Origin: a virus
Length of the DNA: 28,310 nucleotides
Virus record (IMG/VR): IMGVR_UViG_3300025131_000311
Span: 1-28,310 of that record
Strand: one strand, 5' to 3'
Shown here: positions 8,117-15,482 of the stretch, piece by piece
How positions within the stretch are numbered: position 1 is the first letter of the stretch
How the letters are laid out: each line of letters opens with the position of its first letter
Translations under genes and position numbers: made by a program
The notes under the pieces: generated by a model
Told to the model about the DNA's origin: nothing
Seen by the model: only the letters and a program-made list of their open reading frames with translations
The model's database searches: none

Positions 8117-9161
8117 AAGAAAATACGCATATTATATAAAAGGCAACAATATAGCCATCATAGAAGAGGGTCAGGGTGCTGGTGTCTGTAGTCTTTCTGG
8201 CTATAATACTCAATCAGCTTGTGAAGATGCTGGTGGTACTTGGACTGAGAATGCTTCTGGTGTTGATGATGGAGAGTATAGAAGTCCTATTCAAACAATT
8301 ACAGGTGGACTAGAAATACAGTATGCCTATAGTCCTACATTTAACTTACAATCTACTGGTACAGAAGGTACTGATTTTCATCAGTTTATAGGTTGGGGTT
8401 CCAACGGTACAGAATTACTTTTATTTACATATGGAGCTGCTGCAGTAAGGGATTTATCTAGCGGGCCTGTTTTTGCAGCAGATGATTGGATATATATATC
8501 TGGATCTGGAAGATGGTCTGGATTGCATCAAGTTAAGTCCACTGGAGGGGCTACTGGAATATTAACTTTAAAAACTAAGTGTAATCTAAAACCTTCTACA
8601 ATATCAGTTGCTGGAACTTTTGCAAATATTGGCGGTACCTTTAATGGTGATAATGCAGCAGCTGATCTGGATATCGAGACTTTTAAGGACTTAATATCTA
8701 CCTATGATGGAAGAGAAACTCCTTATATTTTTGTAGATGTTGCTGTGGATGCTAAAAATAATGGCATATTTTCAGTTACTTATGATTCAACTTCGGGACA
8801 GATAACTTTTGGAAATAAGATTACTATTGATGCAGATGGAGATTATACATCTACGACTGAAGATATTCAGGACGAAGATGGTGATACAATAACTATATAT
8901 AATCTCTTCTATGAACAGATATCTGTTTATGAAGGTGTGGAAGTAATGAGTGGAGAATCAGCTGAAACATTTGAACTGGATATTAGTAGATATCAAGCTA
9001 ATGCTGTAGTATACTATTTAAAGGCTAAAATGGCTGAAGATGCGGGAGATATGGAGAAAAGAGAGTTCTTCCTCAGGGAATTTAAAAGACAACTAGAAAA
9101 GGGTGTTTCAGCCCTTAAACGTGGTCCTTACATTGTACAGGGCTTTAAGGAAATGAGATAA
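8100..9161 (+). CDS. Head-tail adaptor-like protein, C-terminal part with inserted domains
   Basis: A 353-aa protein that continues the preceding ORF in another frame. Its opening KRKYAYYIKGNNIAIIEEG reads naturally on from VDEDG. Residues 28-50 hold a two-Cys microdomain (Cys30, Cys41, then AGGTW). Residues about 80-275 are beta-rich insertions. The C-terminal helices, SRYQANAVVYYLKAKMAEDA and EKREFFLREFKRQLEK (about 295-335), look like the conserved end of adaptor proteins. The possible starts ATG 8100 and ATG 8106 overlap the upstream ORF by 17 or 11 bases and have no clear Shine-Dalgarno, so coupled re-initiation is the only visible way to start it separately. If the split is a sequencing indel, 7835-9161 is one gene of about 440 codons. 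Confidence 0.55.
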   Translation: MKMATKRKYAYYIKGNNIAIIEEGQGAGVCSLSGYNTQSACEDAGGTWTENASGVDDGEYRSPIQTITGGLEIQYAYSPTFNLQSTGTEGTDFHQFIGWGSNGTELLLFTYGAAAVRDLSSGPVFAADDWIYISGSGRWSGLHQVKSTGGATGILTLKTKCNLKPSTISVAGTFANIGGTFNGDNAAADLDIETFKDLISTYDGRETPYIFVDVAVDAKNNGIFSVTYDSTSGQITFGNKITIDADGDYTSTTEDIQDEDGDTITIYNLFYEQISVYEGVEVMSGESAETFELDISRYQANAVVYYLKAKMAEDAGDMEKREFFLREFKRQLEKGVSALKRGPYIVQGFKEMR

Positions 9162-9530
9162 ATGAGACCTTCTTTATTTGATCAATTATATTATAATATA
9201 GATTTAGGGACATCATCAAGAGCAGAAGCTCCAACTCAGCCGGCATTAACTCCAGCTCAGAGGACTCCTACTACTGATGAAGCTGGACTTGGAGCTAAGC
9301 CATCAGCAGATCCCAAAGAATTTACCGGAATGAAATTTACACATTCCCTTATTAAGCATCTAGATCAGCTATATAGTAAGATGCTTGCAGGAGAGGTTAA
9401 AGAGATAGCTTCAGAACCAGAGTATGATCCAAAGCAAAAAATAATAGAAGGTCAAACTGGTGCTTTAGTTCTTAACGAGAAAGAAGCTTTCTATAATCCA
9501 GGTAATAGTGCGGTAACGGAAAGTACATAA
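9162..9530 (+). CDS. Small protein of unknown function in the tail cluster
   Basis: A 122-aa protein. It opens with MRPSLFDQLYYNIDLG, passes through a Pro/Ala/Thr-rich, probably disordered stretch (about 20-55), and then a helical segment MKFTHSLIKHLDQLYSKMLA (about 57-76). The C-terminus is polar, containing GQTGALVLNEKEAFYNPGNS. No membrane segment or catalytic motif is visible. The ATG directly follows the previous stop, with AAGGA about 11 bases upstream. A connector or linker in the tail is possible, but no family was recognised. Confidence 0.45.
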   Translation: MRPSLFDQLYYNIDLGTSSRAEAPTQPALTPAQRTPTTDEAGLGAKPSADPKEFTGMKFTHSLIKHLDQLYSKMLAGEVKEIASEPEYDPKQKIIEGQTGALVLNEKEAFYNPGNSAVTEST

Positions 9531-9547
9531 CAATAACTAATAAACAA

Positions 9548-9577
9548 GCCCATTCACGGACAGTCAGTCCTTAGGGC
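9548..9577 (+). promoter_or_regulatory. Intergenic two-part stem-loop before the adhesion module
   Basis: GCCC (9548-9551) can pair with GGGC (9574-9577). Inside it GGAC (9558-9561) pairs with GTCC (9567-9570) around a 5-base loop, with an asymmetric internal loop between the stems. It fills much of the 58-base gap before the 113-aa gene and ends just before that gene's AGGGAGA ribosome binding site. There is no U-tract. It could be an RNA processing site or a translational control element, or chance. Confidence 0.3.
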
Positions 9578-9588
9578 AGGGAGAAAAT

Positions 9589-9930
9589 ATGGCAGACTTA
9601 CATAAATTAACAGTACAAGAGGCAATGAATGCAGGTGGTGCAGGAGGTGTCTGGACAGTAAATGCAATATCTTCAGCTCATGATGGAACGGCAGATACAG
9701 ATACAAAATCTGTCGATGTTTCAGGAGCTGGGCAATTAGGTATTTATGCAGCAGGAGATATATATTTTAGATTTTCATCTGGAGCAGCTCAAGATTGTGT
9801 TGCAGCTAATGATCTTTTAATCCCAAGTGAAACATTAACTTTCATAACAGTACCGAGAGGATTAGGCCCTACAATATATTTTAATCATCTTGGGGTTGCA
9901 GCCTGTACTGTAAGAATAGTGGAGGTGTAA
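9589..9930 (+). CDS. Small beta-rich putative tail/adhesion protein
   Basis: A 113-aa, Ala/Gly-rich protein without signal peptide or membrane helix. Its C-terminal half (IYFRFSSGAAQDCVAANDLL, then FITVPRGLGPTIYFNHLG and CTVRIVEV) alternates strands like a single small beta-sandwich. It resembles in layout, though not clearly in sequence, the 128- and 182-aa proteins upstream. The AGGGAGA Shine-Dalgarno is strong, so this gene appears to open a new translational block leading into the large repeat fibre 2 bases downstream. A fibre-base or capping role is a guess from position. Confidence 0.5.
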   Translation: MADLHKLTVQEAMNAGGAGGVWTVNAISSAHDGTADTDTKSVDVSGAGQLGIYAAGDIYFRFSSGAAQDCVAANDLLIPSETLTFITVPRGLGPTIYFNHLGVAACTVRIVEV

Positions 9931-9931
9931 T

Positions 9932-11704
9932 ATGATAAATAAAATGATAAGCTCAGCAGGGCGAGGGTCATCAGTACTTCACATAGATAAAGATCAGGAC
10001 AATTATGGTATTGGTGAAAGCTTAACTTTTCATGGTGATGCTGAAGATAATATAGCTATAGGTGAAAATGCTCTTAATAGTACATCTGGAGCTGCTGCAG
10101 ATAACAATATAGGTATAGGCACTAATGCATTAACGTCTAATCAAACTGGAACCAAAAATATTTGTTTAGGAACAAGGGCTGGTACGACTTTGGTATCTGG
10201 TGGGTCTAATGTTGCAATTGGTTATCAGGCATTTGATGCTGCTGGCGTAGGAGAATCTCATAATATTGCCATAGGTACAGATGCTATGGGTGCGGTAGAT
10301 GAAGGAGATAATGGTTTAGCCGATGGCAATATAGCAATAGGGTATGAATCTTTAAGGGGTGGTGATTATGCAGATGCATCAGCTCAATCATTACTTGGCA
10401 ATATAGCAATAGGGTATGAATCTTTAAAGGATACTAGTACTGAACCTCAAACAGGTACAATCGCCATAGGGCATAAGGCACTCACCGCTCTTACATCTGG
10501 TGCAGGTAATACTGCTATTGGGTATTTGGCTTTAACGACAGAAGATGAAGGGTCTAAAAATACTGCCATTGGGTATCAAGCATTAACTGCTCAGAACAAT
10601 GACAATAGTCAGAATACTGCAGTGGGATATAATGCGGGGCTTGCAATCTCATCCGCTTATCTTAACACGCTTATTGGCTGTGAAGCAGGTGATGAATTAA
10701 CTACAGGAATATCAAATACTGTAGTTGGTGCTAGGGCACTTAATGCTGCTGATGGTAGTGAGGCTTATAATGTAGCTATTGGAACTGATTGTATGTCATC
10801 AGTTGATAATGATTCGTCTGTAGATAATATTGGAATTGGTGTGGATGCACTGACTGGTGGAACTGGTGCTTTAATTGGCTGCATTGCTATAGGTAAAAAT
10901 GCTTTAAATGGTACTACTACTCAAGCTCAAACAGGTACAATAGCAATAGGGCATGATGCACTTACTGCTCTTACATCTGGTGCTGGGAATGTGGCTATTG
11001 GGTATACTGCTCTGGACGAATTAACTACGGGAAATTATAACACAGCCTTGGGATATGCGGCACTTCATCAAATGGATAGTGGTGAGGAACACATGACTGC
11101 TGTCGGCTATAATGCTGGTGATGCGGCTGATGGTAATACTACTTGTACGTTTATTGGTTCGCAAACAGACCCAAATACTACTGGTACGGACAATGAAACA
11201 GTTATCGGATATAATACAACTGGTGCTGGTGGATCAAATACAGTAACACTTGGGAATGCTTCTGTTACTGATGTGTATATGGCATCGGATGGTGCTGCCG
11301 AAGTTCATTGTGGAACACTTGCTGTTGGTCATGGTACGGGTAGTACCGCAGGGTCTGGTTGTCTTGTTGAAATTGGAGATGTTAGCACTGGTGCTGGTGG
11401 AATGCTTATTAAAAGAATGACTATAGACGAAGATGTGGCAACCACTTTCTTTACAACACCTGGCAACCAAGAATGGGCAGGTATTGTTGAAATTACAGCA
11501 GTAGCTACTGATGATGTAAATAGGTCTTCTTATTTCCTTGCAAGGTTTTCTTACGATGAAACATTTACTACAATAATTGACAGTAACCAAAATACCACAA
11601 CAACTCTTTCTATGTCAGGGAATGATATGCAAATTACTATGACAGGTGCTGGTTCATCTGATTTTAGATTGGTCATTCGATTAATGGGTTCAGAAGAATC
11701 ATAA
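9932..11704 (+). CDS. Large fibre with YadA-head-like AIG repeats
   Basis: A 590-aa protein built mostly of short repeats of the form N-x-AIG-x-x-AL, present in over a dozen copies between about residues 40 and 430. This pattern defines the left-handed beta-roll head of trimeric autotransporter adhesins (YadA/Hia type) and also occurs in phage fibres. The C-terminal 130 residues (from about 460) are different: beta-rich, with GGMLIKRMTIDEDVATTFF and SSYFLARFSYDE, ending in FRLVIRLMGSEES, and perhaps a trimeric tip. There is no signal peptide or autotransporter anchor, which suits a virion fibre rather than a secreted adhesin. A diverged unit of about 160 residues is duplicated. It is a likely receptor-binding fibre. 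Confidence 0.75.
   Translation: MINKMISSAGRGSSVLHIDKDQDNYGIGESLTFHGDAEDNIAIGENALNSTSGAAADNNIGIGTNALTSNQTGTKNICLGTRAGTTLVSGGSNVAIGYQAFDAAGVGESHNIAIGTDAMGAVDEGDNGLADGNIAIGYESLRGGDYADASAQSLLGNIAIGYESLKDTSTEPQTGTIAIGHKALTALTSGAGNTAIGYLALTTEDEGSKNTAIGYQALTAQNNDNSQNTAVGYNAGLAISSAYLNTLIGCEAGDELTTGISNTVVGARALNAADGSEAYNVAIGTDCMSSVDNDSSVDNIGIGVDALTGGTGALIGCIAIGKNALNGTTTQAQTGTIAIGHDALTALTSGAGNVAIGYTALDELTTGNYNTALGYAALHQMDSGEEHMTAVGYNAGDAADGNTTCTFIGSQTDPNTTGTDNETVIGYNTTGAGGSNTVTLGNASVTDVYMASDGAAEVHCGTLAVGHGTGSTAGSGCLVEIGDVSTGAGGMLIKRMTIDEDVATTFFTTPGNQEWAGIVEITAVATDDVNRSSYFLARFSYDETFTTIIDSNQNTTTTLSMSGNDMQITMTGAGSSDFRLVIRLMGSEES
10258..11118 (+). repeat. Internal tandem duplication of about 160 codons in the AIG fibre
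   Basis: The protein block encoded at about 10258-10639 (AIGTDAM ... QTGTIAIGHKALTALTSGAG ... AVGYNAG) recurs at about 10764-11118 (AIGTDCM ... QTGTIAIGHDALTALTSGAG ... AVGYNAG). Matching landmarks are 480 bases apart in the second half and about 507 bases apart in the first, so the copies differ by a roughly 9-codon indel. DNA identity is only partial, which indicates an old duplication. Confidence 0.65.
10324..10427 (+). repeat. Pair of 32-bp exact direct repeats, 72 bp apart
   Basis: Positions 10324-10355 and 10396-10427 are identical over 32 bases; both encode GNIAIGYESL. The spacing of 72 is a multiple of three, so loss or gain of a unit would keep the frame. The identity stands out against the other, diverged AIG repeats, suggesting recent duplication or gene conversion. 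Confidence 0.85.
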
Positions 11705-11736
11705 TAGAAAAACTAAAAAACAAATAAGGAAAAATA

Positions 11737-12066
11737 ATGAATTGGAAAGATTATAGCAGTTTAAAGTCTGGAAGTAAAGTATCTTTTGCCAAAGAAAAGG
11801 TAACTACAAGAGAAGCTGTCTCAGAAGTAACAGATGATGATGGTAATGTTACAACACCAGCACAGGCAAAGGAAGAGCGTGAATTTGTATCTCTTGTGCA
11901 AAAGTCTTGGAACTCATCAACTGGTGTTGCAAATGCTGATAGTAAGAGAGAATATAGCCTTTTAGATTTAGAACGTGAGAAGGCTCGTTATGATACTGAT
12001 ATGGCAAGAGCAAAAGCACAATCTGATGGATTGGCAGCAGCAATTGCTGACTTTAAGAAGCTTTAA
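11737..12066 (+). CDS. Small protein with C-terminal coiled coil between two fibres
   Basis: A 109-aa soluble protein. The N-terminal half is a polar beta-like segment (LKSGSKVSFAKEKVTTREAV, then TDDDGNVTTPAQ). The C-terminal 40 residues (LLDLEREKARYDTDMARAKA and on) form a charged helix typical of a coiled coil. The Shine-Dalgarno is AAGGA. It lies between the AIG-repeat fibre and the 597-aa fibre. A fibre-assembly chaperone or small connector is plausible. The C-terminal helix resembles short proteins encoded next to fibres in other phages, but no family was identified. Confidence 0.45.
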   Translation: MNWKDYSSLKSGSKVSFAKEKVTTREAVSEVTDDDGNVTTPAQAKEEREFVSLVQKSWNSSTGVANADSKREYSLLDLEREKARYDTDMARAKAQSDGLAAAIADFKKL

Positions 12067-12077
12067 TATAATATATA

Positions 12078-13871
12078 ATGCCCTTTCCTAAGATAAAACT
12101 ATCAGATGACTCTGGCAATGCAGTTAGCGTAACTGATAATCGTCTTAATGTAAATGCATATCTATCAGCAACTCCTACAATAGATATTGGTGATGTATCA
12201 CTCTTGCTTGATGGTACAGCAGCAGATTATGGAACTGGCAATGTAAATACTTCTGGTAGAACTCTTCGTGTTACACTTGCAAGTGATGATTATCATTTTG
12301 GAGAAAAGGGAACAGCTGCTGATCATGATGGCACTATTCATGGACAGCTTAGATATATTGGCGATCAAGTTAAAAATGCATATGATGAATTAGTAGCTAT
12401 TGATGCTGATACAAATGTTCTTCTTTTAACTGCTCATACAGAAGATTCAGCACATAGTAATGCAGATATAGGTACGATGTCTCTTGCTGTTAGGAATGAT
12501 ACTCTTGCATCTTTAGTTAGTGATGATGGTGATTATGCTCCATTTCAAGTAAATGCAAATGGTGCTTTATATATAACTGGAGGTGAAGTTGAAAATGCTG
12601 CTGTTCAGAGTGAACCTTTACTTATAGGTGGTAGATATGATAGTTCGGCAAGAACACTTGATGATGGTGACGCTGGTGCAGTAGCTTTAAATGCTTCTGG
12701 ACATATGATTATGGATGTTGTAGATGGTGGTCAATTAGATACAATTATTGATACATTAGAGACTACATTAACAGCTATAGAAACAGATCAAGCAGCTATT
12801 GAAGCTTTACTTATTACTATAGATTCAGATACAGATGCAATTAAAACGGCTATACAGATTCTTGATGATTGGGATGATAGTAACTATGCAAATGTGAATA
12901 TTAATCTTGCTGGCAGTGATGCTCCAACTGGAGGTGGTACTGAATCTGGAGCATTAAGAGTTACTCTTGCTAATGATTCAACTGGAGTTATTAGTATTGA
13001 TGATGGTGGTAATACAATAACTGTGGATGGTACAGTTGATCTTGGTTCTACAGCAACAACCCATCTAAGTGAAATAGAAGGGGCAGTGGAGACTATCGAA
13101 GGTGCTATTAGTGGCAGTGAAATGCAGGTAGATATAGTATCTTCTGCAACATTAAGCGTTAATTCCCATGCAGTTACTAATGCAGGCACTTTTGCAACAC
13201 AAGTGGATGGCGATGCTTTAACTGCTTTACAACTTATTGATGATGCTGTTCATGTAGATGATGCTGGATTTACACTTGGTACTCATAAAGGTGTGATGAT
13301 GATGGGTTTTGCAGGTACGCAGAGTGTGGATGCCAATGATGCTGCTGCTCTTGCATGTAATCAAAGTGGCTTTTTGAAAGTTACTCTAGCAGGCCAGCTA
13401 TCAGCCTTTGTCAATGCTAGTGATGAAACTCTTGGTACTTCTACTTATAGCGAAACCAGCACTACTGGTTCAGTTATTGGTGTAGTTAGGAATGATACTC
13501 TTGCAGCCTTGGCAGGTACAGACAATGAAATTGCTCCGTTGCAGGTAGATGCACAGGGAGCATTATATACCACTCATGGTATGACTGGTCTTGCAAGTGA
13601 TGATAATCCAACTGTCGGTACAAGTGCAGAAGCAATTACTACTGATGGTGCTGATGGTGCTGCTGCTTGTAAGCGTATGGATATTATGTCACATCCAGCT
13701 AACACTGGTGAAATATGGGTAGGTGATGCTGCTGTTACTACTAATGGGGCGAATGGTGGGATACGACTTTTACCTGGAGATGTTTATAGTATAGATATAG
13801 ATAATACAGGCGATGTTTATGTGGTAGCAACTGTTAATGGTGAAAATGTTTGTTATAATTATTATACATAA
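12078..13871 (+). CDS. Large repeat-containing putative tail fibre
   Basis: A 597-aa protein, Asp/Ala/Thr/Gly-rich, with internal repeats. VRNDTLA(S/A)L, followed by a short spacer, AP(F/L)QV(N/D)AxGALY and a T-rich end, occurs near residues 137-170 and 470-498. LRVTLA(S/N)D occurs near residues 58 and 294. A short helical stretch (about 215-270, TIIDTLETTLTAIETDQAAI) probably trimerises the shaft. The C-terminal about 90 residues (EAITTDGADGAAACKRMDIM, then GEIWVGDAAV, LLPGDVYSIDIDNTGDVYVV and a Tyr-rich end) form a beta domain I associate with ends of marine-phage fibres. It has almost no Shine-Dalgarno and starts 12 bases after the previous gene. A receptor-binding or shaft role is likely. 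Confidence 0.6.
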   Translation: MPFPKIKLSDDSGNAVSVTDNRLNVNAYLSATPTIDIGDVSLLLDGTAADYGTGNVNTSGRTLRVTLASDDYHFGEKGTAADHDGTIHGQLRYIGDQVKNAYDELVAIDADTNVLLLTAHTEDSAHSNADIGTMSLAVRNDTLASLVSDDGDYAPFQVNANGALYITGGEVENAAVQSEPLLIGGRYDSSARTLDDGDAGAVALNASGHMIMDVVDGGQLDTIIDTLETTLTAIETDQAAIEALLITIDSDTDAIKTAIQILDDWDDSNYANVNINLAGSDAPTGGGTESGALRVTLANDSTGVISIDDGGNTITVDGTVDLGSTATTHLSEIEGAVETIEGAISGSEMQVDIVSSATLSVNSHAVTNAGTFATQVDGDALTALQLIDDAVHVDDAGFTLGTHKGVMMMGFAGTQSVDANDAAALACNQSGFLKVTLAGQLSAFVNASDETLGTSTYSETSTTGSVIGVVRNDTLAALAGTDNEIAPLQVDAQGALYTTHGMTGLASDDNPTVGTSAEAITTDGADGAAACKRMDIMSHPANTGEIWVGDAAVTTNGANGGIRLLPGDVYSIDIDNTGDVYVVATVNGENVCYNYYT

Positions 13872-14254
13872 TGCCTAATTCAATTACAAGAGATCATCAT
13901 AATTTTTATAGAACTGCTAGTTTTATAGTTCAATCAGGGACAGATGCTGTATCTATAAATTGGTCACTGGGGAATAAATATCACTTGCTTATGGAGAATA
14001 ATAGTACAGTAACATTTGCTACTAATCCAATCAATCCTTGCAATTTACTTTTAAAGGTAGCACAAGGGAATGGGGGTAGCAAGGTTATCACTTGGGCTGT
14101 AACATCAGGAACTATATATTGGGCTGGTGGTGGCATACTAAATACAGATGAGCCGACACTTACTACAACTGATGACAAGACGGATATATTAACTTTTTAT
14201 TTTGATGGAACTAACTACTTCGGAGTTGCTTCCTTGGACTTTGATACTACATAA
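13871..14254 (+). CDS. Small jelly-roll-like phage tail protein
   Basis: A 127-aa protein with a pattern widely seen in phage receptor-binding modules: a strand with a small polar core (LLMENNSTVTFATNPINPCN), then LLLKVAQGNGGSKVITWAV, then IYWAGGG, and DKTDILTFYFDGTNYFGVAS at the end. Similar modules are often found as C-terminal domains of larger tail proteins; here it is a stand-alone gene. It begins by TAATG overlap with the 597-aa fibre and no visible Shine-Dalgarno, so it is probably translated by coupling, perhaps in set ratio with that fibre. A tip or side-domain of the adhesion apparatus is likely. No catalytic residues are evident. Confidence 0.6.
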   Translation: MPNSITRDHHNFYRTASFIVQSGTDAVSINWSLGNKYHLLMENNSTVTFATNPINPCNLLLKVAQGNGGSKVITWAVTSGTIYWAGGGILNTDEPTLTTTDDKTDILTFYFDGTNYFGVASLDFDTT

Positions 14255-14811
14255 TGGCATTTAAAGATACTATATTAACCTTTGAAGATGATAAGATAGT
14301 TGCGGATGATAATTATCATAATATGGAAGTAATGATGTCTTGGGAAGCTCCGATAATGGAAAAGAGTGCAGAATATATTTGTGAAAGTAAAGGAGATATT
14401 TTAGAAATAGGCTTTGGTATGGGTATATGTTCAGATTATATACAAGCACAAGGTGTTAATTCTCATACAATTGTAGAGATACATCCCCAGATAATTGAGA
14501 AACTTAAAGTATGGGCTAAAGATAAGGATAATGTTACTATTGCAGAGGGTGATTGGAATAGTCTAGAGCTAGGGACTTATGATGGTATATTTTTAGATAC
14601 ATTTGGAGATGACAATTTAGACAAGTTTAAAGGCTTTGTTTTATCTAAAGCTAAAAGTGGGGCTAAAGTAACTTATTGGAATAACTATGGCAGGGAGGAC
14701 AATCAGCATAACTTTTCCTCTATTAGCCATGAAGTTATAAGTATCGCCCCAGAATCAAATCAATACACAAAGATTAAAGATGGCTATTATATGCCAAAGG
14801 TGGTGATATAA
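14254..14811 (+). CDS. GAMT/arginine N-methyltransferase-like SAM-dependent methyltransferase
   Basis: A 185-aa class I methyltransferase fold. Motif I is ILEIGFGMG (49-57), the SAM ribose-binding acid lies in IVEIHP (73-78), and GDW (99-101) and YDGIFLDTF (109-117) follow. Upstream, VMMSWEAPIM (26-35) matches the WExPxM segment typical of guanidinoacetate methyltransferase (GAMT) and of the RMT2 arginine methyltransferase. In that family the Glu of this segment and the Asp of the YDT motif hold the guanidino group; both are present (Glu31, Asp115). The end, GYYMPKVVI, also resembles GAMT. It is shorter than GAMT (about 236 aa in animals), mostly at the N-terminus. It has no Shine-Dalgarno and starts by TAATG overlap between two adhesion genes. 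Substrate unknown: protein arginine or a free guanidino compound. Confidence 0.75.
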   Translation: MAFKDTILTFEDDKIVADDNYHNMEVMMSWEAPIMEKSAEYICESKGDILEIGFGMGICSDYIQAQGVNSHTIVEIHPQIIEKLKVWAKDKDNVTIAEGDWNSLELGTYDGIFLDTFGDDNLDKFKGFVLSKAKSGAKVTYWNNYGREDNQHNFSSISHEVISIAPESNQYTKIKDGYYMPKVVI

Positions 14812-15482
14812 TGGCAATTGTTTATGCTGGCTTAGGAGATAGTTATGTTCTAAGAACAAGCGCAACAAATTGGGATGATGCTCAAGGGAGTGCAACTATT
14901 AATGGTACTGCCCAGCACTCTGGTAGAACGGTTTACAGTCTTGGAGTTTATGCAAGAACTTTAGGTGGAAGAGGGGGTACTACCTATTTTTGTTATAGAA
15001 GTTATTTTGGTTTCAACCTTTTATCTGAAAGTGGAACTATAGATAGTGCGACTATATCCATCTATCTTGATAATTTGGGAGATACAGGTAATAGTGGTAA
15101 GGCTATATTGGTAAAGGCTACTGCTCTTGATGATGGCGTAGAAGATCATGGAAATGTATTTTCAAGTGGAACAACTTGGCATGATGATATATCAAGTTCT
15201 GTTGATGTAAGCACCACGGAAGGCTATCATGATTTTGATTTAAATAGTGATGGTATTGCACATTTGCAAAGTGCGATTGATTCGAGTGGTACTGCTTTTG
15301 TGGGACTTGTTAGTTATTATCATGACTATGGAGAACATGCACCTGCGTCTGGTGGCGATTATAGTAAATTTCAAGTAACTTATACTAACTACACAGGTAC
15401 ATCAAGAGACCCGAAGGTAGATATAACTTATGCAATAACAGCAGCAACAGATAACGCAACATTTTTTGGAGCAAACTTTTAA
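14811..15482 (+). CDS. Beta-rich putative carbohydrate-binding tail protein
   Basis: A 223-aa protein predicted all-beta. It holds YRSYFGFNLLSESGTIDSAT, then ISIYLDNL, AILVKATALDDG and YHDFDLNSDGIAHLQSAIDS, and ends in VDITYAITAATDNATFFGAN. The pattern of a framework strand (SYFGFNL), then IDSATISIYL, and a final strand matching a Y-x-T-Y end recalls the beta-sandwich DNRLRE-type modules that bind or sit beside carbohydrate. The Cys and His are sparse, so no metal site is evident. The AGGTGG Shine-Dalgarno is good even though the start overlaps the methyltransferase stop. As the last gene of the adhesion module it is a good candidate receptor-binding component. Confidence 0.5.
   Translation: MAIVYAGLGDSYVLRTSATNWDDAQGSATINGTAQHSGRTVYSLGVYARTLGGRGGTTYFCYRSYFGFNLLSESGTIDSATISIYLDNLGDTGNSGKAILVKATALDDGVEDHGNVFSSGTTWHDDISSSVDVSTTEGYHDFDLNSDGIAHLQSAIDSSGTAFVGLVSYYHDYGEHAPASGGDYSKFQVTYTNYTGTSRDPKVDITYAITAATDNATFFGANF

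Noticed and set aside
10258-11118. CRISPR array or tandem noncoding repeats
   Set aside because: The repeats are in frame, encode AIG beta-roll units, and differ at third positions; there are no equal-length unique spacers.
12078-15482. Diversity-generating retroelement acting on a fibre
   Set aside because: No reverse transcriptase gene is in the window, and no template/variable repeat pair with adenine-specific changes was seen.
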